Assembly: GCA_017447865.1 (NCBI GenBank)
Contig: JAFSMO010000092.1
Location: 1 to 64,000 of the forward strand
Direction of reading: 5' to 3'
Length of the DNA stretch: 64,000 nt
Origin: Thermoguttaceae bacterium
Lineage (GTDB): Bacteria > Planctomycetota > Planctomycetia > Pirellulales > Thermoguttaceae
Shown here one piece after another: positions 33,813-43,050 of this stretch. Positions within the stretch are counted from its first letter, which is position 1, and every line of letters begins with the position of its first letter. Made by a program: the position numbers and the translations under genes. The notes below the pieces were generated by a model that worked only from the letters and a program-made list of their open reading frames with translations, made no database searches and was not told the origin of the DNA.

Positions 33813-35567
33813 TTATTCGCTAATCGCGCCGAATTTGCAAACCTGGTTGCAAAGGGAGCAGCCGTTGCAGGTGATGGGGTTGATCTCGGGCTTGTTCTTG
33901 CCGGTGCATTCGATGGCCGGGCAGCCGGTCTTCACGCAGGCACGGCAGTTCTTGCACTTTTCCGCGTCGATTTTGCGCACGTTCCCGACGCGCTCTTTCA
34001 TGATCAGCACGCACGGACTCTTCGAGATCAAAAGCCACGGCTCGTCCGATTCGGTCGCCTGCTTCAGGACGGCGCTCGTCTCAGCATAGTTCAGCGGGTC
34101 GAACGTCGCGATGTTCTTCATGCCGCACGCGCGGCCGATCTCGGCGATGTCGGCGGCGTTGGACGGATCGCCCATGAGCGTCTTCCCCGTCCCGGGATTA
34201 TCCTGATGACCGGTCATGGCCGTGATTCGATTGTCGAGCACGATGACCGTGCAGTTCGCTTTGTTCCACGCGATGTTCAGCAGGCCCGTGATGCCGGAGT
34301 GGAAGAACGTCGAGTCGCCGAGGAGACCGACGACTTTGCGCTTCTGGCCGCTCTGGGACATTCCGTGCGCCATGGAGAAACCAGCCCCCATGCAGATGAT
34401 CGTGTCCAGCGCGCTCAACGGCGGCTGCACGCCCAGCGAGTAGCACCCAATGTCGCCCGTGACGTCTACGTCCAGCTTGCTCAGCGCGTAGAAAAGCCCC
34501 CGGTGCGGGCAGCCCGCGCAGAGCGTCGGCGGACGGTTCGGCAGCGGCTCGTCCGTGGCTTTCTCGCAGCACGCGCACGGCTTGTACTCGACCCCTTCCA
34601 TCTTCGCGCGGGATTCACGCAGCACATCTGAGGAAAGCTCGCCGATGTTCGGGACGTACTTTTTGCCTTCGCACGCGATGCCGGCCGCCTTCATGTTCAG
34701 CTCGGTGAAGTCCTCGACCTCCTCCACGACCAGAACCCTTTCAACTCCCGCGGCAAAATCACGGATCAGCTTTTCGGGAAGCGGCCACGCGCAGCCCAGT
34801 TTCAGCACGGAGGCCTCGGGGAAAACTTCCTTCACGTACTGGTACGCGATCCCTTCCGTGACGATCCCGAGCTTCTTCGAGCCTTCCTCCACGCGGTTGA
34901 GCGTCCATTTCTCCGAATTGTCGGCAGCGATCCGCTTCACGCGGTCTTCCACGACGTAACGCAGTTTCCGGGCGAATGCCGGCACCAGCGCGTAACTCTT
35001 CGGGTCCTTCTGGAACGCGATCTCACGGTCCGGGACCTGACGCTCCTCCAGCTCGACCAGCGACCGGCTGTGGCTCACGCGCGTCGACGTGCGCATGATC
35101 ACCGGCGTGCGGTACGTTTCGGAAATCTCGATCGCTTTCTTCAGGAATTCTTTGGCCTCAGCCGAGTCGGACGGCTCGATGACCGGCACTTTCGCGAAAC
35201 GGGCGTAGTGGCGGGAATCCTGCTCGTTCTGGCTGGAGTGCATTCCCGGATCGTCCGCGACGATGATGATCAGCGCGCCCGGCGTACCGGCGTAGGAGAG
35301 GGAAAGAAGCGGGTCGGCCGCGACGTTCAGCCCGACGTGTTTCATCGTGACGCACGCCCGCGCCCCGGCCATGGCGGCACCGGCGGCGACTTCCAGCGCG
35401 ACCTTTTCGTTCGGCGCCCACTCGCAGCGGAAGGAGTCTTTGTAGTGCTTGGCACAGTTTTCCAAAATTTCGGTGGACGGAGTACCGGGGTACCCGACCG
35501 CCAAAGTCACGCCCGCTTCGTACATTGCGCGCGCAAACGCTTCGTTTCCTGAAAGTAATTGCTTCAT
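33813..35567 (-). CDS. iorA: Indolepyruvate ferredoxin oxidoreductase, alpha subunit
   Basis: A 584-residue protein. The N-terminal pyruvate-ferredoxin oxidoreductase-type domain is followed by a thiamine-diphosphate domain (GDIGCYSLG, then GLLGDSTFFHSG). The C-terminus holds two 4Fe-4S clusters: CKNCRACVKTGCPAIEC and CNGCSLCNQVCKFGAI. The length is typical. AGGAAAACC precedes the ATG. Together with iorB it suggests an anaerobic lifestyle with ferredoxin-linked amino-acid metabolism. Closely spaced minus-strand operon; promoter not certain. Confidence 0.94.
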   Translation of the reverse strand: MKQLLSGNEAFARAMYEAGVTLAVGYPGTPSTEILENCAKHYKDSFRCEWAPNEKVALEVAAGAAMAGARACVTMKHVGLNVAADPLLSLSYAGTPGALIIIVADDPGMHSSQNEQDSRHYARFAKVPVIEPSDSAEAKEFLKKAIEISETYRTPVIMRTSTRVSHSRSLVELEERQVPDREIAFQKDPKSYALVPAFARKLRYVVEDRVKRIAADNSEKWTLNRVEEGSKKLGIVTEGIAYQYVKEVFPEASVLKLGCAWPLPEKLIRDFAAGVERVLVVEEVEDFTELNMKAAGIACEGKKYVPNIGELSSDVLRESRAKMEGVEYKPCACCEKATDEPLPNRPPTLCAGCPHRGLFYALSKLDVDVTGDIGCYSLGVQPPLSALDTIICMGAGFSMAHGMSQSGQKRKVVGLLGDSTFFHSGITGLLNIAWNKANCTVIVLDNRITAMTGHQDNPGTGKTLMGDPSNAADIAEIGRACGMKNIATFDPLNYAETSAVLKQATESDEPWLLISKSPCVLIMKERVGNVRKIDAEKCKNCRACVKTGCPAIECTGKNKPEINPITCNGCSLCNQVCKFGAISE

Positions 35568-35749
35568 TGGTTTTCCTGAGTTGGATCTAAGTCAAAAGGC
35601 GCAGTAAATTCCACGTCTTTTAAATACAGTATTTTCTTGAGTGTAATTATAATCAGAAAAGAAGAGATTTCAAGGGGGGGAGGGTAATTCAGAGAACGCA
35701 AAAAATCGCGACAAAAAGAAGGCCGAAGCGTTCTGAACCCAATAAAAAA

Positions 35750-35790
35750 ATCAGGCGCAAAAGAGGACGTTCGCCCCTTTTGCGCCTGAT
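35750..35790 (-). terminator. Terminator of groEL
   Basis: 14-bp perfect stem: ATCAGGCGCAAAAG (35750-35763) with CTTTTGCGCCTGAT (35777-35790). On the minus strand a run of seven T follows. It lies 30 nt after the groEL stop. Confidence 0.92.
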
Positions 35791-35819
35791 CCGGTTCAAC
35801 CGATCAGTTTACCTGAAGA

Positions 35820-37445
35820 TTAGTACATTCCGCCCATGTCGCCGCCGGCCGGACCAGCAGGAGCCGCGTTTTCTTTCGGCTTTTCCGCGATCAGGGCTTC
35901 CGAGGTCAGAAGCAGTGACGCGACGCTGGCGGCATTCTGGAGCGCGGTGCGCGTGACCTTGGTCGGGTCAATGACGCCGGACTTCACGAGGTCTTCGTAC
36001 GTGTCGGTCGCCGCGTTGTAACCGAAGTTTCCTTTTCCTTCCGCGACTTTCTCGCAGACGATCCCGCCGTCTTTACCGGCGTTGGTGGCGATCTGGCTCA
36101 GCGGAGCACGGCAGGCGCGCAGGATGATGTCGTAACCGATCTTTTCGTCCTGGGAGAGATCGCCGGCCTTGACCTGAGCAGAGGCACGAAGCAGCGCCAC
36201 GCCGCCGCCCGGAAGGATACCTTCCTCAACGGCCGCACGGGTCGCGTGCATGGCGTCCTCGACGCGGGCTTTCTTCTCTTTCATTTCGCTTTCGGTCGCA
36301 GCGCCCACGAGCACTTTCGCAACGCCGCCGGAGAGTTTCGCAAGGCGTTCTTCCAGCTTTTCGCGGTCGTAATCACTCGTGGCCTTTTCGATCTCACGGC
36401 GGATCTGCGCGATGCGGGCTTTGATCTCGTCCGAGTCGCCGGCGCCTTCGATGATCGTCGTATTGTCCTTCGCGATGACGATCTTCTTGGCTTTTCCAAG
36501 GTCTTCGATCGTCACGTTCTCGAGTTTCTTGCCGATGTTCTCGAAAATGGCGTTCGCGCCGGTCAGGATCGCAATGTCCTCGAGCATCGCCTTGCGGCGG
36601 TCGCCGTAACCCGGGGCTTTCACGGCCGCGATCTGGAGCGAGCCGCGCAGACGGTTGATCACCAGCGTCGTCAGCGCTTCGCCGTCCACGTCTTCCGCGA
36701 TGATGACCAGCGGTTTGTTCGCCTGGGCGACCGCTTCGAGGATCGGGAGCAGGTCCTTGATGTTGCTGATCTTCTTCTCGAAGACCAGGATGTACGCGTC
36801 TTCCATCACGCATTCCATCGTGTTGGGATCGGTGACGAAGTAGGGGGACAGGTAGCCGCGGTCGAACTGCATCCCTTCGACGTACTCGACTTCCATGGCC
36901 AGCGATTTGCTTTCATCGACCGTGATGACGCCGTCTTTGCCGACTTTGGCCATCGCCTGAGCGAGAAATTCGCCGATCTCTTTGTCGTTATTGGCGGCGA
37001 TCGTACCGACCTGAGCCATTTCCTTTTCGGTCTTGATCGGGATCGAGAGTTTGTGCAGCTGCTCGGTCACATCGGCGACCGCTTTGTCGATCCCGCGTTT
37101 CATCTGGAGCGGATTGACGCCGGAAACGACCGCACGAAGGCCTTCATTGAAAATCGCCTCGGCCATCAGCGTCGCCGTGGTGGTTCCATCGCCGGCGATG
37201 TCGTTGGTCTTGCTGGCCACTTCACGGACCATTTTGGCGCCCATATTTTCGTAAACGTCTTCCAGATCGACTTCCTTCGCGACCGTCACACCGTCTTTGG
37301 TGACGAGCGGGCTTCCGAAGCTCTTCTGAATGATGACGTTGCGGCCCCGCGGACCCAAAGTCACTTTAACGGCCTGAGCCAGTTTGGACACGCCGCGGCG
37401 CATGGCATCGCGGGCTTCCTGATCAAACGCAATCATTTTTGCCAT
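35820..37445 (-). CDS. groEL: Chaperonin GroEL
   Basis: A 541-residue 60-kDa chaperonin. The start MAKMIAFDQEARDAM, ATP-site motifs (GDGTTTATLMAEAI), Asp-rich apical-domain segments and the C-terminal GGDMGGMY tail are all typical. It folds other proteins inside the cage closed by GroES, which is encoded just upstream on the same strand (62-nt gap). No CIRCE palindrome was seen ahead of groES, so heat control, if any, uses another system. Terminator at 35750-35790. Confidence 0.98.
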   Translation of the reverse strand: MAKMIAFDQEARDAMRRGVSKLAQAVKVTLGPRGRNVIIQKSFGSPLVTKDGVTVAKEVDLEDVYENMGAKMVREVASKTNDIAGDGTTTATLMAEAIFNEGLRAVVSGVNPLQMKRGIDKAVADVTEQLHKLSIPIKTEKEMAQVGTIAANNDKEIGEFLAQAMAKVGKDGVITVDESKSLAMEVEYVEGMQFDRGYLSPYFVTDPNTMECVMEDAYILVFEKKISNIKDLLPILEAVAQANKPLVIIAEDVDGEALTTLVINRLRGSLQIAAVKAPGYGDRRKAMLEDIAILTGANAIFENIGKKLENVTIEDLGKAKKIVIAKDNTTIIEGAGDSDEIKARIAQIRREIEKATSDYDREKLEERLAKLSGGVAKVLVGAATESEMKEKKARVEDAMHATRAAVEEGILPGGGVALLRASAQVKAGDLSQDEKIGYDIILRACRAPLSQIATNAGKDGGIVCEKVAEGKGNFGYNAATDTYEDLVKSGVIDPTKVTRTALQNAASVASLLLTSEALIAEKPKENAAPAGPAGGDMGGMY

Positions 37446-37507
37446 ATTAAAATCTCCTTGAAATTCGGGTTGAAGCCCCCTTTCGGGAAGCCTTTGATCA
37501 CTTTGTA

Positions 37508-37837
37508 TTAGTCAATAATCGCCAAAATGTCTTCTTCGCGCAGAAGCAGGTACTCTTTTCCATCGAGCTTGAACTCTTCACCCGCATAGGAGAGGAAGAG
37601 GACATGATCGCCGGCCTGGACCTGCAGGGCGGTGCGTTCGCCGCTCTTGAGCAGCTTGCCGTTTCCGACGCAGGCGACGATGCCGCGCGACGGCTTGTTT
37701 TTCGCGGTATCGGGCAGGTAGATCCCTCCCATAGAAACGCTCATGGCCTCGTCACGTTCCACGACGACGCGGTCACCCAGGGGTTGAATTCCGATTTCTT
37801 TCTTCTCGCAGGCACAGGCGCATTTTTTCTTGGCCAT
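37508..37837 (-). CDS. groES: Co-chaperonin GroES with Cys-rich N-terminus
   Basis: 109 residues from ATG 37837 (GGAGG 6 nt upstream). The Cpn10 fold is recognisable from 'GIQPLGDRVVVERDEA' onward, with the mobile loop (MSVSMGGIYLPDTAKNKPS) and the final LLREEDILAIID. The N-terminus, however, has an extra MAKKKCACACEKKE segment, a Cys-x-Cys-x-Cys stretch with Lys before it. This could bind a metal or form disulfides. Upstream, TATAAT (complement of 37854-37859) is present with TTGACG too close to be a -35. It is the first gene of the groES-groEL operon. Confidence 0.95.
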   Translation of the reverse strand: MAKKKCACACEKKEIGIQPLGDRVVVERDEAMSVSMGGIYLPDTAKNKPSRGIVACVGNGKLLKSGERTALQVQAGDHVLFLSYAGEEFKLDGKEYLLLREEDILAIID

Positions 37838-38264
37838 TTGAAACCTCCAAACAATTATATGGTGTGAGTTGACGTCAAATTTGTCTGTTCCAGAAGTAAT
37901 TGCAAGAAGCGTGTCAGTGACAAAATGGCATTCCCGTCTTTTCCGGCCAGCCAAACCATCCTATCAATAAAACTCCGCGGCTCCGCATCTCCGCGTGAGG
38001 CAAAATTAATAAAAGCCGCAGAGAGAGCAAGAGACCGGCAGCGCATCTTTTAAATCTCACGCGGAGATGCGGAGACGCGGAGAATTAGAGAATGAACGAA
38101 TGAGTTTGCGCGAATTCTCAATGGCTATGGGCGCCAAACCTTTTTAAAAATCAATCTCCGCGTCTCCGCACCTCCGCGTGAGGCAAAAAGGAACGTTCAT
38201 CCAAGAAGTGCGTACCGTCCCCTTTTGATCTCCGGGATTTTTGAAGCGGGAAGAGGGAGGGACT
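37838..38264. repeat. Gap with three copies of a GC-rich 27-bp unit
   Basis: No gene in this 427-bp gap. Three 27-bp units of a CTCCGCG-N-CTCCGC...GTGAG sequence lie at 37973-37999, 38056-38082 (inverted) and 38156-38182, with minor differences. The inverted middle copy can pair with either neighbour as a very stable hairpin. The rest holds the groES -10 at 37854-37859 and otherwise nothing I recognise. Confidence 0.75.
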
Positions 38265-38825
38265 TTACCTTCTCGCAGTTGACGCGGGCTTGAAAAGAAG
38301 CTCCACGATCTTGAACCCCTCCGATTTGTAAAGACTCAGCGCGGGTTCATTGGCCGCCGTCACTTCCAAATCGGCGCGGGTCAGGCCGAAACGCTGGTAA
38401 CCGGCCAGCGCCAGATGAAGCAGAGCGCGCCCGAGGCCCTTTCCCCGATGCCGCGGCACGACGCCCACGTTCTGGATCGCCCCCACGCCGTTCGTCGAAA
38501 CCAGCCCCTGGATCGTGGCGGCATACTCCACGTAGAACGAATCCTTCGGCTGGAAAACGATCAGCCACGTCGCATCCGGCAGGAAATTCGGCTTTCCCAT
38601 GATGCTTTCCATGACCCGTTTGGAGCCTTTGTACGTCCGGAAATTCTCGAAAAGCCTCGCGTCGATCTCATCCCGAAACGCCATATAATGCGCGGTGGCA
38701 TGCGCCTCGACCAGCTGCGGCGACCATTTTTCGACAAAATAGCCCGGCGGGAGCACCGGGGTAGGGTACTCATGACGCCGAAGGTCGATTTCCATTCGAA
38801 AGCGCTTGAACGTTTCCATGAGCAT
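38265..38825 (-). CDS. GNAT-family acetyltransferase
   Basis: A 186-residue protein with the acetyl-CoA binding block VVPRHRGKGLGRALLHLAL (about residues 119-137) and a C-terminal 'NEPALSLYKSEGFKIVELLF', both standard in GNAT enzymes. The N-terminal 100 residues are a partial second GNAT-like or unique segment. The substrate is unknown. AAGGAA lies 8 nt ahead of ATG 38825. It is 37 nt downstream of fabI on the same strand and may be co-transcribed with it. Confidence 0.87.
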   Translation of the reverse strand: MLMETFKRFRMEIDLRRHEYPTPVLPPGYFVEKWSPQLVEAHATAHYMAFRDEIDARLFENFRTYKGSKRVMESIMGKPNFLPDATWLIVFQPKDSFYVEYAATIQGLVSTNGVGAIQNVGVVPRHRGKGLGRALLHLALAGYQRFGLTRADLEVTAANEPALSLYKSEGFKIVELLFKPASTARR

Positions 38826-38862
38826 TTGCTGTTCCTTTTGAGTAGCCGCGGACTACTTTACT

Positions 38863-39669
38863 TTAAAACTCCCGTTTCACCAAATTTTTGTCGAAGTAAT
38901 TGATCTCCATTCCCGCATCGACGACGATTTTCTGGGCGTTGATGCCGCTGGAGCGGGGGCTGAGGAGGAAGACGGCCACGTTGGCGGCTTCCTGGGTTTC
39001 GACGGCCCGGCCGCGGGGAATCACGTGCTCGGCGTAGAGGTAGGAATCGACGTAGCCCGGGATCCCGGCCGAGGCGGAGGTCTTCAGAAGGCCCGGCGCG
39101 ACGGCATTGAAGCGGATCTCGGAAAACGCGCTGAATGACTTGGCCAAAAACGCCAGCGACGAGTCAAGCGCCGCCTTGATCGGGCCCATATAGCCGTAAC
39201 TTTCGCTGGCCATGCGCGTCGTGGAGATGGAGATCGTCACGACCGACGCGGTGGGCGAAAGAAGCGTTTTGAACGCGTTGGAAAGGGCCGTCAGCGAGAA
39301 GCACGAAATGTTCACCGCCTGCAGGAACTGCTCGGGGCGCGTCTCGTGGAACGGCTTCATCCCGTCCGTGTAATCCGCAAACGCGAGCGAGTGGACCAGC
39401 CCGTCGAACGAGCCTTCAGCGTGACGCGCGGCAATTTCGGCCCGAAGACGCTCGATCTCGTCGGGTTTCTCGACGTTGCAGCAGTAAATTTCGTCGATCT
39501 CGGGAAAAATTTTCGCGACTTTCTGGCGGATCTCGTCGTTCAGAACGACCAGCACGCAGCGCGCGCCGCAGTCCAGAAGGTTTTTCGTGATGGCGTACGC
39601 CACGCTTTTTTTGTTCGCGACGCCGAACACGAGGAATTTTTTATTTTCAAGCAGGAAGAAATCGTTCAT
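38863..39669 (-). CDS. fabI: Enoyl-ACP reductase FabI
   Basis: A 268-residue short-chain dehydrogenase from ATG 39669 (MNDFFLLENKKFLVFG); a GTG 14 codons upstream is an alternative, and neither has a strong ribosome-binding site. 'VFGVANKKSVAYAITKNL' is the FabI version of the NAD-binding motif (G-x5-S-x-A). The catalytic set is Tyr in SYGYMGPIK with Lys seven residues on. The final 'SSGINAQKIVVDAGM' closes the cofactor site. It catalyses the last step of fatty-acid elongation. Confidence 0.93.
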   Translation of the reverse strand: MNDFFLLENKKFLVFGVANKKSVAYAITKNLLDCGARCVLVVLNDEIRQKVAKIFPEIDEIYCCNVEKPDEIERLRAEIAARHAEGSFDGLVHSLAFADYTDGMKPFHETRPEQFLQAVNISCFSLTALSNAFKTLLSPTASVVTISISTTRMASESYGYMGPIKAALDSSLAFLAKSFSAFSEIRFNAVAPGLLKTSASAGIPGYVDSYLYAEHVIPRGRAVETQEAANVAVFLLSPRSSGINAQKIVVDAGMEINYFDKNLVKREF

Positions 39670-39830
39670 GAGGCAAAGCCGCTGATCGGGCGGAATTAAT
39701 AATAAGGTCACTTATTTGCAGGAAAATTAATTATAATAGTATAGCAGGAAAAAATTTTTTGTATAGTAGGACCCGCCCAGGTCCCGCCAAAACTTTCTTT
39801 CAGGAGGCGGGATTTAATTGGCCCCCCCTC

Positions 39831-39858
39831 TTGACTAAATTTTCAGATGGGTTAAAAT
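39831..39858 (+). promoter_or_regulatory. Promoter of pyruvate phosphate dikinase
   Basis: TTGACT (39831-39836), 16 bp, TAAAAT (39853-39858). The leader would be about 90 nt. A TCCCGCC...GGCGGGA inverted repeat lies just upstream (about 39781-39812). Confidence 0.7.
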
Positions 39859-39958
39859 ACTAGGAATTATATTATAGTGTACCATTAGGTGAAGCCCATA
39901 GGGGGGCACTTATTGGCATTTACAAAGTTCGTGTTTCTACTCAGAAGGGATCTAATCC

Positions 39959-42658
39959 ATGACGAAGTACGTTTATAGTTTTGAACAAGGCAAAGCCGAC
40001 GGCAACAAGGACATGCGTGAGCTGCTCGGCGGCAAAGGCGCAAACCTCGCTGAAATGGCGCGCAACAATCTGCCGGTTCCGGCTGGTTTCACCATCACTA
40101 CGGAAGTCTGCACGTACTTCTACGACAATGGCAAGACTTACCCGGAATCCCTGAAAGCTGACGTCGAAGCCGCCATGAAAGGCATCGAAGCCGCGATGGG
40201 CAAAAAATTCGGTGACACCGAGAATCTTCCGCTGCTCGTCTCCTGCCGTTCTGGCGCCCGTGAATCCATGCCGGGGATGATGGACACGGTTCTGAACATC
40301 GGTCTGAACGACAAGACCGTCCAGGTCCTGGCCAAGTGCTCCGGTTCCGAACGTTACGCGTGGGACTGCTATCGTCGTTTCGTTCAGATGTTCGGTGACG
40401 TCGTGCTCGACATGAAACCGGCCAACAAAACCGAAATCGACCCGTTCGAAAAAATCCTCGTCGCCAAGAAAGCCCAGTACAACGTCGAACAGGACTGCGA
40501 CCTTCCGGCCGAAGCCCTGAAAGAACTGGTCACCGAGTTCAAAGCCGCCGTGAAAACCCAGACCGGCAAAGACTTCCCGGAAGATCCGATGGAACAGGTT
40601 TGGGCCGCCATCGGCGCCGTGTTCGGAAGCTGGATGAACGACCGCGCGATCGTTTATCGTCGTACCTACTCCATCCCGCACTCCTGGGGCACCGCGGTCA
40701 ACGTTCAGGCCATGGTCTTCGGTAACATGGGTGACGACTGCGCGACCGGCGTGGCTCTGACCCGTGACGGCGCCACCGGCGTCAAAGGCATCACTGGTGA
40801 CTACCTCATCAACGCTCAGGGTGAAGACGTCGTCGCTGGTATCCGCCGCCCGAAGAAGATCGAGCAGTCCCTGAAAGACGACATGCCGGAAGTTTGGGAA
40901 CAGTTCCAGACCGTCGCTCTGAACCTCGAAAAAGCCTACCACGACGTTCAGGACATTGAGTTCACCATCGAACGCAAAAAGCTCTACATGCTCCAGACCC
41001 GTAACGCCAAGCGTACCGGTTTCGCTCACGTGCGTACCGCCGTCGAGATGTGCGAAGAAGGCCTCATCGACAAGAAAACCGCCGTCAAACGCGTTCCGGC
41101 CAACGACGTGACGCAGCTTCTGCAGCCGATCTTCTCCGGTTCCGGCCTGAAGGGTCACACCCCGATCGCCAAAGGCGTGAACGCCGGTCCGGGCGCCGCC
41201 ACCGGCCAGATTTGCTTCCAGCCTGACGAAGCCGAAAAATGGTTCCAGAAGGATCCGTCCGCGAAACTGATCCTCGTCCGCCGCGAGACCACCCCGGAAG
41301 ACCTCCGTGGTATGCAGGTCGCGCAGGGCATCGTCACCAGCTTCGGTGGCGCCGCTTCCCACGCCGCTCTCGTTTCCCGCCAGATGGGCAAAGCCTGCGT
41401 GTGCGGCTGCGAAGGCATCCAGATCGACTACGCCGCCAAGACGATGACCGTCGGCGACAAAGTCTTCAACGAAGGCGACTGGATCTCCGTTGATGGTTTC
41501 ACCGGAAACATCTACGGCGAGCAGGTCCCGACCGCTCCGTCTGAAGTGCTTCAGGTTCTGCGTGACGGCACGCTGAAAGCCGAAGACGCTCCGATCTATC
41601 AGCTCTACGCCAAACTCATGGGTTACGCGGATGAATTCAAACGTCTGAAGATCCGCACCAACGCCGACAAACCGGACCAGGCGAAAGCCGCCGTGGCTCT
41701 GGGCGCCGAAGGCATTGGTCTGACCCGTACCGAGCACATGTTCTTCGACCACATCGACGAGTTCCGTACGATGATCCTGGCCGACAACACCGCGGACCGT
41801 GAAAAGGCCCTCGAGAAGCTCCTGCCGTTCCAGCAGGCTGACTTCGAAGGTCTGTTCACCGCGATGGACGGCAAATACGTGACCGTTCGTCTGCTTGACC
41901 CGCCGCTCCACGAATTCCTCCCGCACGACCTGGCTGGTCAGCAAGAACTTGCCGCGAAGACCGGCATGACCGTTGAATTCATTCAGCAGCGCGTCCACGA
42001 CCTGGCCGAATCCAACCCGATGCTCGGTCACCGTGGCTGCCGTCTTGGAATCGTCTATCCGGAAATCACGAAGATGCAGGCGACTGCCATCATTCGTGCC
42101 GCGATCGCCTGCCAGGCGAAGGGCATCACTGTGAAGCCGGAAATCATGGTTCCGTTGGTCACGTGCCTGAACGAGTTCGCCAACCAGGAAGCCATCATCC
42201 GTGCCGCTTGCGACGCGGAACTCAAGGCCGCCGGCGTTGAGATCCCGTACATGGTCGGAACGATGATCGAGATTCCGCGCGCCGCCCTGAACGCTGGCGA
42301 CATCGCGAAGAAGGCCGAGTTCTTCTCCTTCGGTACAAACGACCTGACGCAGACCTGCCTCGGCATCAGCCGCGACGACTACGCTTCCTTCATCAACGAT
42401 TACCTCGAAAAGGAAATCTTCCCGAAGGATCCGTTCCAGGTCCTCGACCAGACCGGCCCGGGCAAACTCATGAAGATCGCCGTGAAAGAAGGCCGCGAGA
42501 CCCGTCCGGAACTCGAGCTTGGCATTTGCGGCGAGCACGGTGGTGAGCCGTCCTCCGTCAAGTTCTGCCACAAGATCGGTCTTGACTACGTTTCCTGCTC
42601 GCCGCTGCGCGTCCCGGTTGCGAAACTGGCCGCCGCTCAGGCCGCGCTGGAAGACTAA
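39959..42658 (+). CDS. ppdK: Pyruvate, phosphate dikinase
   Basis: An 899-residue protein. The N-terminal ATP-grasp domain (GKGANLAEMARNNLPVPAG near the start), a swivelling phosphohistidine domain with the active His in GGAASHAALVSRQMGKACVCG and a C-terminal PEP-binding TIM barrel (GTNDLTQTCLGISRDD) are all intact. It interconverts pyruvate and PEP using ATP and phosphate and works with pyrophosphate-linked glycolysis in many anaerobes. Codon use is markedly biased (many GAA, AAA, CGT, GGT, CTG), unlike the GC3-rich neighbours, as expected of a very highly expressed gene. Confidence 0.97.
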   Translation: MTKYVYSFEQGKADGNKDMRELLGGKGANLAEMARNNLPVPAGFTITTEVCTYFYDNGKTYPESLKADVEAAMKGIEAAMGKKFGDTENLPLLVSCRSGARESMPGMMDTVLNIGLNDKTVQVLAKCSGSERYAWDCYRRFVQMFGDVVLDMKPANKTEIDPFEKILVAKKAQYNVEQDCDLPAEALKELVTEFKAAVKTQTGKDFPEDPMEQVWAAIGAVFGSWMNDRAIVYRRTYSIPHSWGTAVNVQAMVFGNMGDDCATGVALTRDGATGVKGITGDYLINAQGEDVVAGIRRPKKIEQSLKDDMPEVWEQFQTVALNLEKAYHDVQDIEFTIERKKLYMLQTRNAKRTGFAHVRTAVEMCEEGLIDKKTAVKRVPANDVTQLLQPIFSGSGLKGHTPIAKGVNAGPGAATGQICFQPDEAEKWFQKDPSAKLILVRRETTPEDLRGMQVAQGIVTSFGGAASHAALVSRQMGKACVCGCEGIQIDYAAKTMTVGDKVFNEGDWISVDGFTGNIYGEQVPTAPSEVLQVLRDGTLKAEDAPIYQLYAKLMGYADEFKRLKIRTNADKPDQAKAAVALGAEGIGLTRTEHMFFDHIDEFRTMILADNTADREKALEKLLPFQQADFEGLFTAMDGKYVTVRLLDPPLHEFLPHDLAGQQELAAKTGMTVEFIQQRVHDLAESNPMLGHRGCRLGIVYPEITKMQATAIIRAAIACQAKGITVKPEIMVPLVTCLNEFANQEAIIRAACDAELKAAGVEIPYMVGTMIEIPRAALNAGDIAKKAEFFSFGTNDLTQTCLGISRDDYASFINDYLEKEIFPKDPFQVLDQTGPGKLMKIAVKEGRETRPELELGICGEHGGEPSSVKFCHKIGLDYVSCSPLRVPVAKLAAAQAALED

Positions 42659-42731
42659 GTTAACGTCACCAGTTGCAAAAGTCCGGGGATGATCCTTTCA
42701 TTCCCGGCTGGCAAATCATATTGAAGCACAC

Positions 42732-42768
42732 AAAACCGTCTGGAGTTTCTGATTCCAGGCGGTTTTTT
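42732..42768 (+). terminator. Terminator of ppdK
   Basis: AAAACCGTCTGGA pairs with TTCCAGGCGGTTTT through a stem with one mismatch, followed by T6. It lies 74 nt after the stop. Confidence 0.9.
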
Positions 42769-42806
42769 ATTTGCCTATTTTGCGCTGTTTTTTCATTCCC
42801 CCCTCC

Positions 42807-42834
42807 TTGATTTATTTTTTGTTTTTGCTATAAT
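42807..42834 (+). promoter_or_regulatory. Promoter of the TylF-like methyltransferase
   Basis: TTGATT (42807-42812), 16 bp, TATAAT (42829-42834). The first ~210 nt of the transcript before the start codon at 43051 are AT-rich and ORF-free, so a long leader is likely; no riboswitch-like fold is evident. Confidence 0.7.
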
Positions 42835-43050
42835 ATAAATCAATAATATTCATAGAATGTTATTTTTTGTTCAAATGAAATTGAGAGTTGAGGAATTCTG
42901 TCTTTTAGAACACTGTTCAAATAAATCAATCATTTTATGTATTTTGACTCGTGCTAATGAAAGATTTATACGATAAATAGATTATCCAGGCTCATTTTTC
43001 ATTTTTTGCTTTACCAATTTATTTAAGTTATATTTCAGGAGAAAATTACT

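Noticed and set aside
37862..37900. CIRCE-like palindrome ahead of groES
   Set aside because: TTGACGTCAA is a short palindrome, but no TTAGCACTC-N9-GAGTGCTAA pattern is present. The TTGACG is also too close (13 bp) to the TATAAT to act as its -35.
39941..42571. 876-codon open frame antisense to ppdK
   Set aside because: It is a shadow caused by strong codon bias in ppdK. It shows no domain signature, and ppdK is complete on the other strand.
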